From Mansonella perstans (Eukaryota > Nematoda > Chromadorea > Rhabditida > Onchocercidae): 64,000 bases of DNA. The notes under the pieces were generated by a model. The model saw nothing but the letters and a program-made list of their open reading frames with translations. It made no database searches and was not told the origin of the DNA. Below are positions 1-11,230 of this stretch, piece by piece. A program made the translations under genes and the position numbers. The DNA lies in NCBI GenBank assembly GCA_037074765.1, contig JBAMDO010000028.1, forward strand, positions 62,001 through 126,000. Direction: 5' to 3'. Within the stretch, counting starts at the first letter, position 1; each line of letters begins with the position of its first letter.

Positions 1-2723
1 TTTTTCATATCTTCTCCATGAAATTGCAACCAGTTTTGAGTAAGAAATCTTGATAATTGATTGCTTTTCCGTTGTAAGAATGCGCTTGAAAACGGTATTC
101 CTCTTTGAACAATTGTATTGCAGTAAGGATTCCTCCTGTTTTGCTCATCAACAAGATCCAAAAGCGTGCACTTCTGCGGAAAATCATATCGATTTTGAAA
201 TCTTAGCTTATAATCCATAAACTCTTCCATAGGATTTATAATTTTTATGCTTTTAACAGGAATATGTAAATTTCCCGATATTTTATGGAGAAGCCTAAAA
301 TATTGATGTGCTGTTGTTTCTACAGTACTTTTATAGAAGCGACTGCCGTTATAATCAATTTTAATTGTCATGCCTTCTTTATGATACTGAAAATACCAGA
401 CCTGATCATACTGTGCAAAATTTGAATCATTGCTATCGCTGACATCAATTTTATGTTTAGTACAAGGAATGTCATTGTTATCATCCAAAATAAACAAAAC
501 TTGAAAAAGTGGTGAATTTGACAAATCACGTTTTAAACGCAATGCTGCTATTAAATCATCGAATTGCAGTTGATTTCGGATACTTTCATTTAAACGCTTG
601 TAAGATTTTCTAATAAAATCATGAATTCGATCATTAGGATCAATGGTATTGATCAGTGGTACCACATTTAATAAACAACCAACAATGGTACACAGTTCGG
701 GAGTTTCCCTTTGTGCGACTGTTATACCGGTGCAACAGTCTTTGAATCCATATCTTTTGTATTGCAGCAGTTGAAAGTTGGCGAGAAGGACAGAAAATTG
801 TGTCACACAACACAAAGTAGCTAAATCTTGTAAACATTTCTGGATTCTAGAATCCACTTTAAATTGTAACCAACGACCTGAATATGTTCCTGTCTGAAAT
901 CCAGCTTCATCTACTGGTAAAGTTTGCAACGCAACATTAGAAAATTGATTTTGCCAAAAAGTTTCACGTAATTTTCGACTTCCGGAACATTGTCTCTGCT
1001 GATCTTCTTGAAGAACAAAATGTCCATATTGATAAGGTGATGATTTGAGCTGATTCTTTTCGTACAGTATATGCAGTTCATTTGTTACTAATTTTATAGA
1101 GAAACCATCAATCATAATATGGTGCATGTGAATCATGACTAGAACGCTTAGGACCCATTGATTTTCTTCCTTTTGATCAGAGGTACCTTCCTTTAATTTT
1201 CTGTAACATTCACTGTCTTCTTGTTCAATGATAAATATCCTCATTGGAATAGAGGGATCAAATAAATCAATTGTTTTCAACGGCTTAAATACATGTTCAG
1301 GTTCGACACAAATCCGGAAATAAGCTTCAGTGAGAGACAAAATTGTTTGACCGGTTGTCGTATAAATCGTTCTTAAAGCTGTATGTCTTGCCACTACTCT
1401 ATTGAAAGCTTTTCGGAACCGATGGGTTTTTAAATTTTTAATGCTGAACTTCAGAGTTTCAACGAAATTCAATTTGCATTCAGAGTTCAACTTATAAAGG
1501 AAAACTAATCGTTTTTGTGCTGCACTCAGAGGTATTTCAGTGTTGCTTTTGACGATCTTTGTCAACTTTTCACTAAGAAAACGGAAGTTTGTGGCTTCCA
1601 TGTTTTCGAAAACACTAGCCCCTTGGACAGAGCTTTTCAGAATGTATTCACTCAAGGTATCAATACTGGGATGTTGATAAGCGCTTCCGTAAGGTATCGA
1701 AATTTTCCCATTAAATTCACTTTGCAAAACAAATTCCAATTTTGCTAATTTTAGAGAATCAAATCCAAGTGATATAAATGATAATCGATCATCATTGCAC
1801 GGTGCTCCAATTGTCATCTCTACTGCTTTGCGAACTTTATTAAGTATGGACGATTTGTTTCCTGTAGCGGTAACAGATTCTGAAATACGGACTGTTTTGT
1901 CATAATGAAAAGAAGAAGGGTCCAAGATATCAGTTTCTTTCATAACTTTCATTCCATTGATATAAGACTGATTAAGACTATTGTCGTTCTTCTTTAAGTT
2001 TTCTCGGGTCATCTCGTAAGCTCTGGATTTCATTGATTTTTTTGAGAAATTTCTAATATTTTTTAAAAATCTGATATTAAAAATAATCCCCCTAACACAA
2101 CCAAATTCAAATCCATCAGAATCATAGAGTTTTACGCTGATTCTGGCAAATTTAGATTCCGTAATTGCAACCCAAAACTGTCCGGAAATAGCATTCGGTA
2201 ATGCAATTCGCTGAACTTCTTCCACTGGTATTTGTAAAGTAGTCTCGAAATGCGCTCGCAAAGAGTATTCCAAAAAGTTCAACATATCACTATCCGAAAC
2301 AATGTATTCGTTATCACTGCGGAAATTAAAACAAAGTAATGTCACGAATTCTTTTCTCTTCACTATTTCATCATTCTTTTTCTTCCATACCGAAACGTCT
2401 CTTAAAATCTTTGAAGGTAATGCATTCAAATTATTGATTTCGTACGTATTGATTAAAAATTCATCTAAATTTTTGCATAATTTTGTTTGCCAGTAACGTA
2501 TTTCTCCAGTATACCCTTGGATTGTATTATTTCCAGAAGGAACTGCGAGAAGTTCTAAGTGATTTAGTCCAGCAACTGATTCTAGAAATGGTTTTCGACT
2601 CAGTTCTGGATCCATTCGTTGATTACCAATTTTAACAGAATCAATCACAAGCAGCAACGAATTATTTCCAAATCTTCTTCGGCTTTCAGTGATTAATGGC
2701 AGCAAAATTTGCTTAAAATCCAT
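1..2723 (-). CDS. Hybrid PKS/NRPS megasynthase fragment (DH-like, carrier, condensation, start of adenylation domain)
   Basis: One uninterrupted 907-codon frame runs from ATG at 2723 off the window edge. Residues about 145-215 resemble the C-terminal hotdog of a PKS dehydratase ('SVKLYDSDGF'). A carrier domain at about 285-365 has the phosphopantetheine site 'LGFDSL' (Ser323). A condensation domain at about 395-840 shows C1 'LSAAQKRL', C2 'RHTALRTIY', the catalytic C3 motif 'HHIMIDG' (H534-G540) and C7 'RDLSNSPL'. From about 850 the sequence looks like the start of an adenylation domain ('CTLLDLVDEQ'). Such enzymes build polyketide-peptide hybrids; in C. elegans PKS-1 and NRPS-1 make nemamides. 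A strong acceptor ends at 2733, nine in-frame bases before the ATG, so this may be an internal exon with upstream PKS exons I could not find, or a trans-spliced start. Domain calls are firm; orthology to pks-1 or nrps-1 is inference. Confidence 0.93.
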   Translation of the reverse strand, partial: MDFKQILLPLITESRRRFGNNSLLLVIDSVKIGNQRMDPELSRKPFLESVAGLNHLELLAVPSGNNTIQGYTGEIRYWQTKLCKNLDEFLINTYEINNLNALPSKILRDVSVWKKKNDEIVKRKEFVTLLCFNFRSDNEYIVSDSDMLNFLEYSLRAHFETTLQIPVEEVQRIALPNAISGQFWVAITESKFARISVKLYDSDGFEFGCVRGIIFNIRFLKNIRNFSKKSMKSRAYEMTRENLKKNDNSLNQSYINGMKVMKETDILDPSSFHYDKTVRISESVTATGNKSSILNKVRKAVEMTIGAPCNDDRLSFISLGFDSLKLAKLEFVLQSEFNGKISIPYGSAYQHPSIDTLSEYILKSSVQGASVFENMEATNFRFLSEKLTKIVKSNTEIPLSAAQKRLVFLYKLNSECKLNFVETLKFSIKNLKTHRFRKAFNRVVARHTALRTIYTTTGQTILSLTEAYFRICVEPEHVFKPLKTIDLFDPSIPMRIFIIEQEDSECYRKLKEGTSDQKEENQWVLSVLVMIHMHHIMIDGFSIKLVTNELHILYEKNQLKSSPYQYGHFVLQEDQQRQCSGSRKLRETFWQNQFSNVALQTLPVDEAGFQTGTYSGRWLQFKVDSRIQKCLQDLATLCCVTQFSVLLANFQLLQYKRYGFKDCCTGITVAQRETPELCTIVGCLLNVVPLINTIDPNDRIHDFIRKSYKRLNESIRNQLQFDDLIAALRLKRDLSNSPLFQVLFILDDNNDIPCTKHKIDVSDSNDSNFAQYDQVWYFQYHKEGMTIKIDYNGSRFYKSTVETTAHQYFRLLHKISGNLHIPVKSIKIINPMEEFMDYKLRFQNRYDFPQKCTLLDLVDEQNRRNPYCNTIVQRGIPFSSAFLQRKSNQLSRFLTQNWLQFHGEDMK

Positions 2724-3708
2724 TACAAAATTCTATAAAGAAAATCATGTCCGTAAACGAAGAATTCATACGTGATGGAATTCGTATAATCAGAACAGCA
2801 GTAAGGATAAATCAAAAGATAAGATATTTTTGACTCATTTTCACTACTATCACATGACAGATAAATAGATACATTACCACATTTCACCTGATAGCAATTT
2901 CAAAAAAGCTTTTTCCACTACAGTTTTTTTTTTGAAAATTTTCTTAACCTTCATCTGTTTAATTTCTCAACGAATTTATACTGTAACTTATTCATATTCT
3001 TTTCCTTAATTCTTGACATTTCAATAATCTTAATTCTCCACAGTTGTGCGATGCGTAGTGATGGTAACTGATTCCTTGGAAAATGATATTTGAACTTCCT
3101 CCAACAAGATCATTATTTGCGCTAAAATTCTCCACATTGAAGTACTAGAACTTTCTAAAGGTTTTGTAATAAGATCACTGGACCAAACAAAATAAAATAA
3201 CACCTAAATAACTAATAGAAAGAAGTAATCGAACAATTTCGTCTGAAAATAGTGAAGTAAGGCATTGAAGATTGGTATTTTAAACATTAAAATTAGTATA
3301 ATCAAACCTAGCAACGAGAGCTAATTCTGCAAGAATTATCTTAGTTGCTCTTTTCCTCTTTCCAACTATTTTTGAAAAGAAACGTTAGATGCTGGAAGCA
3401 TTCGAAGCACACAAATAATTTCCATCTCTTTGTAAACAAGAGGCGAACCTTTTATTTTCCAATATTTGTGGTGACCCCAGTTGAATTATATGAAGATTTC
3501 GAGAGGTCATTTCGAATTCTTTCAAATACATTTATTAGAAAATTTAATGTATATTACATCTTTGCTTGATTTTAAGATACAAATGTTTAAACTTTTTTGT
3601 TCAAACGATAAGGAACTGATTAAACTATTAGATATGGCATGATGTAAGAATGTTGATAAAAAAATTTTCCCTCGAAAGTTTTTTTTTGTTCAAAAAAGAA
3701 ATGATTGA

Positions 3709-3939
3709 ATGTTATTTGATATCCCAGTTATCGGATATTTTTTTTTAGCAATTCAGAATATTAATTTAATACCTTATAATTTTATAGCTGTGAATTTTTC
3801 ATTCTTTTATAGCTTTTTTCAAAATAAACGTGCAAAAAGAGAAGATAAATCGCATCAGTTATATTATAATTATTTCATAAAGAAAATTCCGAAAATATTG
3901 CTGAAAAGAGTTGCCGACACGAAAATCGATTTAGTTTAA
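3709..3939 (+). pseudogene. Possible displaced channel-like exon fragment, containing repeat copy 1
   Basis: A 76-codon plus-strand frame begins with a hydrophobic stretch ('DIPVIGYFFLAI') and continues into a basic segment ('NYFIKKIPKILLKRV'). This order weakly resembles the third membrane segment and following helix of pentameric ligand-gated channels, whose extracellular half lies on the opposite strand at 4469-6195. A stop codon lies immediately before the ATG, and no upstream exon was found. The basic segment recurs in frame about 413 bases downstream. The channel resemblance is my inference from short motifs. It could equally be an unrelated repeat. Confidence 0.25.
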
Positions 3940-3952
3940 TATCAACATTTTC
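3820..3952 (+). repeat. Direct repeat, copy 1
   Basis: About 133 bases that recur at 4233-4365, 413 bases downstream in the same orientation. The core from 'cagttatattataattattt' to the stop codon is nearly identical and the 5' part is diverged. Both copies keep the same open frame and end in a stop at the same place. Confidence 0.85.
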
Positions 3953-4232
3953 CACATTGAAATTTACTGCAATCATTAATTTCACATGATTGGTCTTCAC
4001 CAATCATGTGAAGCGCAAAAACCTCTCTCTCTTTCTATTTGTGAATAGCTGATGTATTTAAAAGTATTAGATACGAATATCAAACGTCGGATAATTTCAG
4101 ATGATTACAAAAAAATTTGAACCCATTAAATTCATAACATTTGAATCAAATTAATCGCAAGTAAAAGATTGTATCTTGCCATCACAAGCTCCTTAAGTTT
4201 CAAATAGTAACAATTATTTTATTGGTTTTACT

Positions 4233-4365
4233 CAAAATAGACATACAAAAAAGGAAGATATACCGTATCAGTTATATTATAATTATTTCATAAAGGAAAT
4301 TCCGAAAATAGTGCTGAAAAGAGTTGCCGACACGAAAATCGATTTTGCTTAAAATTAACATCCTC
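4233..4365 (+). repeat. Direct repeat, copy 2
   Basis: Second copy of the element at 3820-3952. Its frame reads '...NYFIKEIPKIVLKRV...' and stops at 4350-4352. Several differences from copy 1 change the amino acid, mostly in the 5' half, but neither copy has a frameshift. Confidence 0.85.
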
Positions 4366-4468
4366 CAAATTTTGTAAATTGATCTTTTAGATCTTTTACA
4401 GAATCCTGCGAAAATTTGAGCCACAAAGTATTTCTATGAAATAAGCTCAGAAATGGTGATATGCACCG

Positions 4469-6195
4469 CTAAAGTTCTGTTTTATTAAACGACCGAACAT
4501 CCGATTCAATGAGAAAATTTATAGTTGTTTGAATCATTGATTCCCCGTTTAGTGCAACTTCTTCAAATGTTGTAATCGTATAATTTATTGCGCGGATCGT
4601 ATGTAAAGGATTAAAATTCGATGGTAGCAAGATGTCACCCACTGTATAAATTATCGATTCGGCTCCTGAATTATCGAAACTTCCAATAATCAACGAACAA
4701 TTCAGCACCGATAAATCACCCTGAAAAGTTTTTCATCTATAAATTGCAATTTTGGTTACTCTATGACAATTAAAATTGATCAAATTAGCTCAGATAGTAC
4801 ATTTTAGAGCATTTTCATGCCATGGATAGAAGAAACTTTCCCAAGAAATCCCATTTGTCTATCCATGTGAAAAATTTTGAAGCAGCATCACTACATTCAC
4901 TATTACTTTGTAAAAACAAGTGTAGGGTTTTATTTTGAAAATTTTCTCTTCACAGTTCAGTTTTCTTGTTGTTACGTTAATCAAATCATAACAGTTGATA
5001 GCTGCAGTCAAATTTTCAATTAATTGCAAACAATTTTAAATCATTAAAATTTGTGCCATGAATTGCCACCTTGTAAATGTATATTCTATCTGCTATTTAA
5101 CTAATTTTAAGTAATTATTTTTGAATAGAGCCAAGATTTCTTTCTTACTTGTTTAAAAGCAAAGTCCGAAATACAAGGAAATGTTAGAGTGGCTCGTTGT
5201 TTCCAACAAATAGTGCCATCAGAGTATAAACGAAACGATTCTTCACCATAAATTGCAGCGTATTCAGAGAAACTTGTGTCAGGTTTCCAAATTTTGATAC
5301 CTTTCGGAATCTGGAACAGGTAAGGAACTTCATGTAACGGAATCATAGAATTTTCACAAATTTCGCACAAAATAAAAAAGCTTGAAAATTCCAGTGTGAC
5401 CTTTTACATTTTGGTAATGAAATGGACAAATGCAAAAATTCGAAATTCTTCGTTTTAATTTTATTGCCACTTAAACTGTGAAAGTACTTACGGTAATGGA
5501 TTTAATCCCAGAATATTTAAGGCGTGAATCTTCCCACTTTTGGAAGATTTCACATGATAAAGAAACTATATCGGAATGAACAAATACATGACGTATTGCA
5601 AAACTTATTGTTACCTAAAACAGTGATGAATAATTACCGATACATTTCATCAGTCAATTAAAATGCATGATATTCAAAATATATTGAAATATTTATTGCT
5701 TGACGTATTGTTCAGTTTCTTGAAGGAAAGAAATGGTAGCTTACAGTGCTAATAAATTCAATTTAGAAGTTCTACAAATTCAAAAACTATTCCTAGATTA
5801 ATACTTACTATTCATCTTATAAAATAAAGCATAAAGTACAGTTTTTATAGTACAAGCAAAAGTCAGATATGAAAGTCTCATTTTTATAAATTGAACTTTA
5901 TCAAAGTTCACAGCACGATATTTTTTTTATGACGCTTTAAATGTGAAAAGTAGGTAACAGTAAGGAAAGAAAAAAAATTAACTAGCAAGTGACTGAGTTA
6001 ACTGTTAAACAAATAATGTAGAAAATGATGTAAGCTAAAAAACACGTCGACCTCTTCAGAATGATTATCAGCATGATCGGAATTGTATCCTAGCAGTAGC
6101 TGCGAAAATTCGATCTGATCTGTGACTCGATTGATTACGATTGGCGTATCATTGCAAGAACAAACGTCTAGCAGCAACAGAAATAGTGATAACAT
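4469..6195 (-). CDS. Secreted pentameric ligand-gated channel extracellular domain with no membrane segments (228 aa)
   Basis: Four exons join in phase 0: 6195-6046, 5614-5492, 5310-5149 and 4720-4469. Residues 1-14 ('MLSLFLLLLDVCSC') look like a signal peptide. The family signature follows in order: 'WEDSRLKYSGI', 'IPKGIKIWKPDTSF', 'RLYSDGTICWKQRATLTFPC' and 'NCSLIIGSF'. The candidate Cys-loop has 15 residues between cysteines where the family has 13, so it is divergent or the exon 3/4 junction is slightly wrong. The last exon reads through the expected end of the ligand-binding domain ('MIQTTINFLIESDVRSF') to a stop seven codons later. No M1-M4 exons were found downstream on this strand. 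It is either a soluble acetylcholine-binding-protein-like protein or a truncated receptor. The family call is firm; completeness is uncertain. Confidence 0.77.
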
Positions 6196-6205
6196 CTAAA
6201 TAATT
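6196..6205 (-). other. Predicted trans-splice acceptor of the channel-domain gene
   Basis: An acceptor of the form 'attatttag' abuts the ATG at 6195 with no intervening base. This is typical of spliced-leader addition in nematodes, although a cis-spliced 5' UTR exon cannot be excluded. Confidence 0.55.
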
Positions 6206-9200
6206 TAATTAAACCCTAATGTTAGATATGCAAGACTTCCCTTTCCCATTCTATTCGAAAATTTTGTTCAAACAACAAAAGGTGCTTAGCAACAAAAGGT
6301 GCTTAACTTAGCTATGCAGAAACATTTCCAAACTTTTGAAAAAAAAATTTTTTTCAGCAATTTTAATTTTTAACCCTGAAATTGTAAAATGATATTTCGA
6401 GTTATTTTTAAGCGCTCTCGCAATCCTCGTTTTTAGCGAACAAAAAAATGGATTGGTGTGCAACAAACAGAATATATTTCTAAGCGAAATAATTATATTT
6501 GTAGTTGTGCGAGTTTGGTCTGCAAATTAATTGCATCAAAAACAATGCTATGTGATTGAAATATCAATACTAAACGCTACGATCTCCGAGAATTCAGAGA
6601 ATGTAAAACAGAAGGAATTTTCGAGAATTCCAAAAAAGAACGAAAGTTGAGCATTTATGCTTAAAATATAACTGAATAAAGACAATGAATCTAAGAAATT
6701 TCGGAAAACTCGCATTAATTTCAGGAATAAAAGAAGTAAAAGAAATGTATATCTAATTTCCTAAGCTTCCAAATTTAATTTCCTGGAACTGGACTGCGAG
6801 GAGTGCTACAGATTTGTAATCATACGATTTATTTTGGTCATCCTAACAGAAAACTTGAAAAAACATTCACACTTTTTCAGTGTGATTGGTAAAACTTTAA
6901 AATTTAGTAACTTGCTGACAAAGTTGAGCATTTTACATTTTAAAATAACATATTTTTATTCCATCAACTCTTTTTGACTTTTCACTAAACGACAACACTA
7001 ACCAAATTGGATTTTACGATTTGAAATTTACAGTGATCATTGGATGACCTATTCTTATTCAGACGACTATCCAATGCACTGTAAAACATCTTCAATCCCT
7101 CTTATAACTAATTTTCAAGCTATTTTCAAAGTTAAGTTTAGGAGAAGTCAACTGCACTTCATTAATAGAATCATTTATTATTTCAAAATGCTCTATTCGA
7201 TATTTTATCAGTCTGATAATTTTCACTATACCTAAAAGATATCGCAAGTACTGGACAAGAAGGCCAGTGATAATCTTACTCATTTAATTTTTCAATAAAT
7301 AGACGCTGCTAAAAATCTATCCGATTGCTTTCTTGAGATTCTTAAAAATTTCCTCAAAGCATCAAAGCACCTCTCCCAAGCAAAATAAAAACAAGAAATT
7401 TGGATTCCCAATAATTGAATTAATTGGAGCTAATGCAATGAAATTTTCGACAGAATGAAGGATTGGTATAATGAGCTGATCTGATTTCAAATCAATCATA
7501 GATGACCGCGGTCATTCAATCTAACTTTTCACGATTCCTTTATTAATGCAAAAAAATAAACAAAGAATAAGGAGAAATAAACAGAAGTCGCTAGTTGATT
7601 GTTTTTAAATATTTCTTTGCTTAAAATAAAAAATTCATTTATTTTCAATTGGAATCAGTAAAACTTGTTATCCAGTAACAATGACAAACGCTTTACCCAA
7701 TGACAAGAAGGGGACCGAACACTAAGTTTTCAATCAATTGGTCATCACTTTTTCTCTTGTTCTTTACTCCTATTTCTCAACTATAATTAAACCAAAAGGC
7801 AATGGAATTCATATCCTGATAAATGAGATGACTGATTTCTTTTTCCGGAGTATGTCTGACATATCACATAATTTGGCTTTAAGTTTCATCAATGTCCAAC
7901 ACTTTCATCTCTTTTTACTGGTTCTTATTGCAATATTAAAATATTAGGGGTGGGTTTTTCGGATATTTGAAAATGGTTCTTTACACAATGCAAACAAACT
8001 TCTTGTATGGTCTTTTATAAAATTACTGATTTCATAAAATTTTAGAGGAAATGTACAAGCTGCAGACAATAAATCATTGGCCAAGACTGAAGTCTTTAAG
8101 GATCAATAGACAAAGGAAAAAATGGTGAGGCATTGTGATTGCTTTGAAAGCTGTGCAAAGATTTTTGGAAATGGAAGGCCTATTTTAGATAGAGAGCAAG
8201 GAAAAAGATACTTGGACATTTTTGAGAAAAATGGGTTTTTTTTTTTAAAAGAAAGGAGATATGTACTCATGCAAGTTTTGGAATAAAAAATGACAAGAAA
8301 GGCATAAAAAATGCTTTTTCTAAATCTCGGATTTATCAATTCAGAGGCCTACTTAACAAATCAAATATTAATGAAATTTTCAAAAAGAACTAATTTACCC
8401 GAAAGAGACGTCCTTACTCCACGACTTTTTTTAATTTGATTTAGTGCAAGGTGCAATTTTAAAACATGAATCAACAAGTAGAAAAATCACTTTATTAATA
8501 AGAAATTTCAAAGAATCATTCTCGTGGGGTCGCGAATAAAAGTTCAAGGTTACTTGCGTTCATTATTTAATAATAAAATATCGTCAATATATCGTGAATG
8601 CCAAAATCAAATCTGAAAAGATTTCAGATCAGATATTTAAGTCATGTTTTAATTCCAGTTGTGAAACCTTCATACGTTTAGAATTTCATAAAGAGATCAT
8701 CTACAGCTTACAGTTTATGAGAGCGAAGTAACTGACATAAAGTTGAACAAAAATTTTAGGTATTTCGGGATATATGAAGTATTTAAAAATAATTTTGCGT
8801 CGCTGAAACATTTAGCTATTGGCAAAATTAAAAATCAATATGAAATCTCTAATCCAACCGACAAATATTGGTCACTTACTGGTAATGACATAATTCACAG
8901 TAGCTCAGATTCTTTTGGCAAATAGTTTTATTAGAAGTAATTTCAGATATACTTTTACAGAAAGCTCAATCAATTTAATCGTTTTCTATGCATGCCTTTT
9001 TTGTATTTTTTTAATTGTTTAATTAATTGTATTTGTTATCATATTTCAAGCAATAAGTCTTCGCTCTTACAGAAAACGATATAAGTAACCTACAGTATAT
9101 CATACATTATTCTTGACTAGTTCTGTAATGTGATATAAAAATGAACAAGAAATGAAGTTTGATGATACTGTTCTCTCATGAATGGATTAGCGTTAAGGTG

Positions 9201-10920
9201 ATAAGTAGTAAACTTCTTACTCTTGAATTACTTGAAATTTTACTCTTGAATTGTTTCAAATTCAACATTGCAAAAGAAGACGAAAAATCATGCATGTTAA
9301 ATCAAAAATGAGAAGCTTTTTATCCACAGATTTAAAACAGATCATATAATCATATAACTCCATAGCTGATCCCTGTTTCCCCGAAGTTTTTAATATCATT
9401 TAAACCTTTTCAACTAAGCCGCGATTCAACAATTCTATTTAAATTTATATATATGAAGGGATTTTGAGAAAAAATTGATCATTTTTTCAAAAAACTTATA
9501 GAGCACGATAGAGATATTTTGGCATCACATAATCATGAAGTTTTTAAAATTTGCTTATGCTACACCGTATTAAATGGATATCAATCTCCCACATTCTCAG
9601 CTGCTCAGCTGCGAATGACGATATTCTGGAAGATGTCTAAAAGTTGGATATGAATCAGAAGTTTCTGAATTAATTTCAAAACACGAAGAGGTTTTTATCA
9701 CGATTACGTTACTATCAACCACCAGTGTTTCCTGATCATATCAAAGTTTCTTGAATACTTCATATCTCCCACCTTTATATTTGTTTTTAAAATAAAGCTA
9801 GAAGATAATTGCATTTAAAGTTCCGGCAGTATTGAAGAAGTTCCAAAGTGTAAATCATGCACAATATTCATTACATTTTGGATTTTCCTTCACCCAAGAT
9901 TTAGGATGATATTGTTAAAGATTCAGGCTCTATTTGTTTAGTATCAGTTGCAACCTCGAACTTTTCTGAATCTATCCAATTAAGAATTGGTCATATAAAA
10001 AGTAACAAATCTTGGAAGAAGTGTTCAACAAAATTGATTATTAGTATGATATTTGAAGCGATTCCCACAGGATTTTCAAATTGTATCGAAAAATTCTTAC
10101 TGATAGAATGGGCCAGTACCAACAAGAAATCCATTCAACAATTTTTTACTTTTTCTTTCATACCTTTTATTTCTTTCTATTACTTATTACTTTTTATTTC
10201 TTTTTAGTTTTTTAATTTTAATACTTTTCACGAGGAAATCATCAAATTTTATTGATTTCAATCTTAAAAACGCTAAACTCCGTACGACACATAATAAGGA
10301 ACATTATGATTTTTTTGGAACTTCGAACTTGCAATTTGTCCCATTTCAAATTTTTATTGCATTTTGGGGGTATGGCTTAATTCTAGAAATCGACAAAGAT
10401 TCGTCAAAGGTTATATTTCAGCGTTTTTCCAATGACATAATAAACATAAATTGTATGTATGAACGATGGATTAAGTAAAAAGCAATGAAACCTTAAAGTG
10501 AAATGACATCATTTTTTGTAACAAGGTTTAGCCAAAACTATATATATAAATGTAGTAACATCAAGAATGAAGAGAATAGATAAAACAGCTGTTTCTTCAA
10601 CGTATTCATTTTCACTACGTTCTCTAACTTACATCAACAGGAAGAAAGTTAAGTGCAGTAAAGTTCTCTCTTGAGATAACTAATTGTACAAACTATTCAA
10701 ATTGAGATATCAAATTTCAATAATGCAATTTTAATAGCAGTGACATTAACTGAAACGCCCTTATACTTTTTCATATTTTATATTGTCCATGAAATACGCT
10801 TCTTAAAAGCATTGACATACCACTTCTTCTAGACCAGATTAGGACATTGATAACTACATAATGTCTACATAGCTAAAAGTCTACATCAGCCAATTTCGTT
10901 TGAAGAGAGTCTAAAAAAAA
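6206..10920. other. Gene-poor spacer
   Basis: A+T-rich DNA without a supported gene. Open frames are short and lack matched splice signals. The most coding-like are 8122-8286 on the plus strand (listed separately) and a 37-codon stretch at about 9620-9733 on the plus strand that has no usable start or join. Confidence 0.5.
8122..8286 (+). CDS. Short uncertain ORF (54 aa) overlapping a polyadenylation-like signal
   Basis: ATG to TAA with mixed, largely polar composition ('MVRHCDCFESCAKIFGNGRP' at the start and 'KERRYVLMQVLE' at the end), unlike the F/L/I/K-rich frames typical of A+T-rich noise nearby. The stop codon overlaps AATAAA, a canonical polyadenylation hexamer, so this could be the last exon of a small gene. 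No upstream acceptor or promoter is evident and no family is recognised. A chance open frame remains quite possible. Confidence 0.2.
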   Translation: MVRHCDCFESCAKIFGNGRPILDREQGKRYLDIFEKNGFFFLKERRYVLMQVLE

Positions 10921-10980
10921 TAGGGGAAATTCCTTATTGGAAATTCCGAAATTCCTTATAGTAAGGAAATTCCTTACTTA
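10921..10980. repeat. Clustered GAAATTCC repeats with a hairpin
   Basis: The octamer GAAATTCC, or its near match GGAAATTCC, occurs four times in 60 bases. Positions 10948-10972 form a near-perfect inverted repeat around TAG, with arms GAAATTCCTTA and TAAGGAAATTC. Confidence 0.7.
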
Positions 10981-11230
10981 TTATATCATGGAAATGATGG
11001 GAAAAACAATCATTTTTTGTTGACATATACAAAAAATTGCATTCATAATAATGTGTGCGTAGACGAAACTGGAACTCGTCGTCCTTGTCGTAGTTGACTT
11101 GGGAACTGAAGATTATTTCCTTCAAAATATTCAGCTCATCTTTTTCCAAATATTGTTCAATATTTTTATAAGATAGTTGTTAATTATGTAAATAAATAAG
11201 TAAGCACTTACTAAGATAGTACTTCCTTTC

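Larger units (their letters stand above)
2733..4468. other. Spacer between PKS/NRPS and channel-domain genes; two duplicated cassettes
   Basis: No gene is certain here. On the minus strand a 50-codon open stretch (3030-3180) lies upstream of the PKS/NRPS exon and could be an exon of the same gene, but I found no donor and acceptor pair joining it in frame. On the plus strand 3820-3952 and 4233-4365 are diverged direct copies of one sequence, listed separately. The rest is A+T-rich with no recognisable coding signal. Confidence 0.5.

Noticed and set aside
1515..1748. 77-codon plus-strand ORF
   Set aside because: Antisense to the carrier-domain coding sequence of the PKS/NRPS exon, which is open for 907 codons on the other strand.
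9540..9760. Acceptor-like 'cattctcag' followed by short open frames on the plus strand
   Set aside because: The open stretch lies in a different frame from the acceptor, with a stop between, and no donor or partner exon was found.
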